Notes under the pieces: generated by a model | The model's database searches: none | What the model saw: the letters and a program-made list of their open reading frames with translations, nothing else | Told to the model about the DNA's origin: nothing | Translations under genes and position numbers: made by a program | Assembly (NCBI GenBank): GCA_002840905.1 | Contig: PHDD01000013.1 | Location: 73,075-137,074 of the forward strand | DNA from: Bacteroidetes bacterium HGW-Bacteroidetes-4 | GTDB lineage: Bacteria > Bacteroidota > Bacteroidia > Bacteroidales > SZUA-534 | Direction of reading: 5' to 3' | Length of the DNA: 64,000 nucleotides | Part shown: piece after piece, positions 61,150 to 64,000 of the stretch | Layout: each line of letters opens with the position of its first letter | Numbering within the stretch: position 1 is the first letter of the stretch

Positions 61150-63171
61150 TCAATTTTTTCGGATCACCTTATATAAACCAAATAAAAGTAAGGGAAGTAT
61201 CAAAAACCACCACCACCATTTGCTTGCCGACGAATCGCTTAAATTGTTTGTAAGGTTTTGATTTTGTGAACCCAATAGGCTTTTTTTGTTTTTTGATTTT
61301 TGATTTAGCGTTTGGTCGTTGTTTTTTGAGTTGCCTTTGGTTGGTGATTGCGCCAAATTTTCATTTTCGTTAAAAACAAGTCGCTTATTCAACTCACTGG
61401 CAATTAACAATTCGGCAGTATGTAAACTTTTATTGCTTGCATCAGATTGATTGGCAGCTATAGTTGAATCATTAACTTGAGATGCATTAATACCATCATT
61501 ATCAGTATCAATACCCTGCAATTTGCTTTGGTCTGAATTTGGGATTGAAGCATAAGTATCTGGTGCTTTTGTAAGTGGTGAAACTATATTGGTAAAGGCT
61601 ACTACTTGTTGCGACTGATCGTAAGCATATTCAGGAACATTAATCACATATTCAAAAGCTTCCTGACTTTTGGATTCAAATATTACTTTAAATTGTTGTC
61701 CCCGGGGTAGTATAAACAGAAATTTTCCCGATTCAGCATCGGGCGTGTATATACCGAATAAATTATCGTCAAGATCGGTTAATGTAATGACTGCGTTTTC
61801 CAGTATTCTACCATCCAAACCACGTGCAAAACCCGCTATTACGGTTTGATTACGGATATGCGATTCCGAAAGGTCGATTCTAAAAATGTCGTAATTTCCA
61901 ATGCTGTTATTGGCATACGATGCATAATAAGCCCTGCGTCCATCAACCGATGGCACATAATACACATTATCGTCGGGCGTATTTATCGGGTAACCCAAAT
62001 TTTGCGGAGTAGACCATTGTTCTTTGTCATCGATATAACTCACAAAAACATCAAATCCACCCATGGTGTTATGACCGCGTGAAGCAAAAAACAGCGAAGT
62101 TCCATCGGGATGAATGTATGGGCCTTCTTCGTCGAAAGGTGTATTAATTGTAGGACCCAGGTTTTGAGCCTTGCTCCAGTTTCCGTTGGGTAACTTACGA
62201 ACCCGGTAAATATCCAATCCGCCGTAACCTCCTTTTCTATCGGAAGTAAAAAACAGTTGATTCTGATCGAAGGACATGGAAGCATGTGTTTCACGAAACT
62301 TGCTGTTAACTACATCGGGTAGGCGCTCTGGGGCATCCCAAACAGCACCTTTTCGGTTACTAACATACAGGTTCCCATCGCCGGCATCGTCGCGGTAAAT
62401 AAAAAGTTTTGTCCCATCGAACGAAAGTCCCACTGAAGCTTCATGCCCGGCCGTGTTTACGTTTCCGCTAATTCGCTGTGAAGGTGTATATTCCGAACCA
62501 TTAAAACTACTCAGGTAAATGTCTTCAAAGTATTGTCCATCGTCCATCATCAGGTTTCCGGTGTTTCCTTCACGTTTCGATGTAAAAATCAACAAGCTTT
62601 CGTCGCCGCTAATTACAGGGCTGTGTTCTGCATAAGCCGAATTGACCTGACTTCCCAAGTTGGAAACTTTCATCTCGACCGGTGATTTCATTAATACCCT
62701 GGCCACCTGACACGATGCCAATTCATGATTAATGCGTGCCATAAACGCCTCATCTTCGTCGGTAAGCATTCCTTTAAGTTCGAAAAATGTACGCTCAGCA
62801 TCATCAATCCGATAAGTTACATGGTACGCTTTACCCATATAAAATAATACCTCGAGTGGGGCATTTTGCTCCTGATAATTCAGTGGATTGTACGATTCGG
62901 AAATATGTTTCGACGCAAACTCAAGGTAAGGAATGGAATTTGCTTTATTTACTGCAGTGTTTAAATAACAAAAACCCACTTTAAAATTTAAGTTGGCATT
63001 ATTAGGCGCTTTGCTCAACAGGCTTTGATACAATTCCAACGCTTTATGAAAATTTCCATCTTCAACAAAATCTTCAGCCTGAAAATAAACTTCTTCATTG
63101 GTTTGCGACATAAGAACCAACGGAAACAACAGTGAAGCAATTAAGAGTGCCCAATAGTATTTTTTTAACAT
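61150..63171 (-). CDS. TPR / beta-propeller protein with C-terminal membrane anchor
   Basis: Tandem paralogue of the gene downstream. Signal peptide (LKKYYWALLIASLLFPLVLMSQ), TPR about 25-150, PD40 beta-propeller about 180-445 (FTSDRKGGYGGLDIYRV, FFASRGHNTMGGFDVFVSY) and a CRD-like fold about 450-525. Then a Ser/Asn/Lys/Gln-rich linker (about 545-645) ends in a Trp-rich membrane helix (KWWWWFLILPLLLFGLYKVIRKN). It has no OmpA or SPOR domain. It was probably made by duplication with a change of anchor from peptidoglycan binding to a membrane helix. 58 bp separate it from the next gene. Confidence 0.82.
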   Translation of the reverse strand: MLKKYYWALLIASLLFPLVLMSQTNEEVYFQAEDFVEDGNFHKALELYQSLLSKAPNNANLNFKVGFCYLNTAVNKANSIPYLEFASKHISESYNPLNYQEQNAPLEVLFYMGKAYHVTYRIDDAERTFFELKGMLTDEDEAFMARINHELASCQVARVLMKSPVEMKVSNLGSQVNSAYAEHSPVISGDESLLIFTSKREGNTGNLMMDDGQYFEDIYLSSFNGSEYTPSQRISGNVNTAGHEASVGLSFDGTKLFIYRDDAGDGNLYVSNRKGAVWDAPERLPDVVNSKFRETHASMSFDQNQLFFTSDRKGGYGGLDIYRVRKLPNGNWSKAQNLGPTINTPFDEEGPYIHPDGTSLFFASRGHNTMGGFDVFVSYIDDKEQWSTPQNLGYPINTPDDNVYYVPSVDGRRAYYASYANNSIGNYDIFRIDLSESHIRNQTVIAGFARGLDGRILENAVITLTDLDDNLFGIYTPDAESGKFLFILPRGQQFKVIFESKSQEAFEYVINVPEYAYDQSQQVVAFTNIVSPLTKAPDTYASIPNSDQSKLQGIDTDNDGINASQVNDSTIAANQSDASNKSLHTAELLIASELNKRLVFNENENLAQSPTKGNSKNNDQTLNQKSKNKKSLLGSQNQNLTNNLSDSSASKWWWWFLILPLLLFGLYKVIRKN

Positions 63172-63340
63172 CTGCGTAAAGGATTAATTTGATTTACATA
63201 AATTCAGCAGCAATTTAATAAATTACTATTCATGAACAAAATACACATAACCCTTTATTACAATAACTTATAAAAAAATACTTACTTGCATTGATGCAAG
63301 TAATTCAAATTAAACAAAAATAAACACTACAAAATAAAAA

Positions 63341-63380
63341 AAACGGTCAGGTACTATAGCAATACCCGACCGTTTTGATT
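63341..63380. terminator. intrinsic terminator after the E2 gene
   Basis: AAACGGTC and GGTA (63341-63353) pair with TACC and GACCGTTT (63363-63375); A- and T-runs flank both sides. On the minus strand it ends the E2 transcript. Confidence 0.75.
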
Positions 63381-63400
63381 TATTGATAATTTAAAAATTT

Positions 63401-64000
63401 CTACAACCAATGAGTGCCGTCAAAAGCTTCCATATTATCGGCAACCTGTTTTATAAACATGCCACCCAATGAACCATCAACCACCCGGTGATCGTAAGAT
63501 AAAGCCAATATCATCTGGTGACGTATTCCGATTAAATCACCCTGGGGTGTTTCTATTACAGCCGGACGCTTTTTAATAGCTCCAATGGCCAAAATTGCTA
63601 CTTCTGGCTGGTTAATAATTGGAGTCCCCGAAAGGTTTCCAAAGGTTCCCACATTGGTAATGGTGAATGTTCCTCCCTGAATCTCGGTGGGTAACAGTTT
63701 TCGGTTACGTGCCCGCTGAGCCAAATCGTTTACCCTCGAAGCCAGGCCTGAAATGCTTAATTCATCGGCACTATGAATTACCGGAACAATCAGGTTACCA
63801 TCGGGTAAAGCAGTAGCCATTCCAATGTTTACCTGCTTTTTAAGCAAAATTTTTGAACCATCGACCGAAATGTTAATCATCGGATACATTTTAATGGCCC
63901 GTACCACCGCATCGATAAAAATTGGGGTAAAAGTTAATTTCTGGCCAAAGCGTTTCTGGAATTCTTCTTTATGCTTTTCGCGCCAGGTTACTATTGCAGT
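63401..64000 (-). CDS. 2-oxoacid dehydrogenase E2 acyltransferase, 3' part only
   Basis: Partial: the frame is open to the right edge, so about 200 codons of the catalytic domain are visible and the lipoyl and E3-binding regions lie outside. Catalytic motif SYDHRVVDGSLGGMF near the C-terminus, with TFTITNVGTFGNLSGTPIINQPEVAILAIGAIKKRP before it. It is clearly different from sucB ([13 protein letters not shown]), so it is a second E2, for pyruvate or branched-chain 2-oxoacids; which of the two cannot be decided from this part. A terminator follows. Confidence 0.9.
   Translation of the reverse strand, partial: TAIVTWREKHKEEFQKRFGQKLTFTPIFIDAVVRAIKMYPMINISVDGSKILLKKQVNIGMATALPDGNLIVPVIHSADELSISGLASRVNDLAQRARNRKLLPTEIQGGTFTITNVGTFGNLSGTPIINQPEVAILAIGAIKKRPAVIETPQGDLIGIRHQMILALSYDHRVVDGSLGGMFIKQVADNMEAFDGTHWL

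Noticed and set aside
63310-63317. TTAAACAA upstream of the TPR/propeller gene as part of the MerR regulon
   Set aside because: Single copy in AT-rich DNA; a few such matches are expected by chance across the intergenic DNA of the window, and some occur inside coding regions too.

Overview
The window is a stretch of a Bacteroidota chromosome, most likely from the marine Marinilabiliales/Prolixibacteraceae side of the phylum. The evidence is the bamD-rpoZ-coaBC-DUF4835-recN gene order, proteins of the type IX secretion/gliding world (DUF4835, a PorE-like OmpA protein, a GldI-like FKBP lipoprotein), omega of the Bacteroidota type, AT-rich intergenic DNA, scarce Shine-Dalgarno sequences and many TAnnTTTG promoter elements. 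No rRNA, tRNA, CRISPR array or transposase was recognised. The TAnnTTTG elements create false upstream TTG starts in several places, and I used them to correct starts.

Layout. 0-2.6 kb: an AT-rich UvrD-type helicase bracketed by hairpins and 13-bp inverted repeats, probably acquired. 2.7-7.6 kb: a 7TM-HD phosphohydrolase, an NlpC/P60 peptidase, a 34-codon membrane peptide, a Nudix hydrolase and an alpha-oxoamine synthase. 7.9-14 kb: bamD, rpoZ, coaBC, DUF4835, recN, fabI. 14-21.4 kb, minus strand: a DHH phosphoesterase followed by four exported FKBP-type isomerase genes and a GT-C/TPR membrane protein. 21.6-27 kb: nhaA, ndk, yceI-like, DUF721, recF and an orphan LytTR regulator. 27-35.5 kb: a TPR protein, ribH, a 700-bp non-coding block with a strictly phased 22-bp repeat array, yidC, pyrG, a five-repeat DUF349 protein and Hsp20.

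35.7-46.5 kb: trmD, sodB, an AddB-like nuclease, then a B12-binding MerR regulator, an ECF sigma factor and the sucAB operon. The non-coding DNA around the last three holds eight exact copies of TTGTTTAA, several inside promoter spacers, which suggests a shared regulatory circuit. 46.5-57.2 kb, minus strand: amn-like AMP nucleosidase, holA, addA, a large sensor protein without an output domain, an AlkD-like protein and an M28 peptidase. 57.4-64 kb: an HsdR-N-like protein, a GNAT acetyltransferase, two tandem TPR/beta-propeller envelope proteins and the 3' part of a 2-oxoacid dehydrogenase E2 gene cut by the window edge.

Most genes are core housekeeping and envelope functions: outer-membrane assembly, folding of exported proteins, recombination repair (recN, recF, addA, addB, holA), central metabolism and nucleotide supply. 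The unusual parts are the repeat array at 28.67-28.89 kb, the helicase module at the left edge, the MerR/sigma/sucAB motif cluster and the FKBP/GT-C operon.
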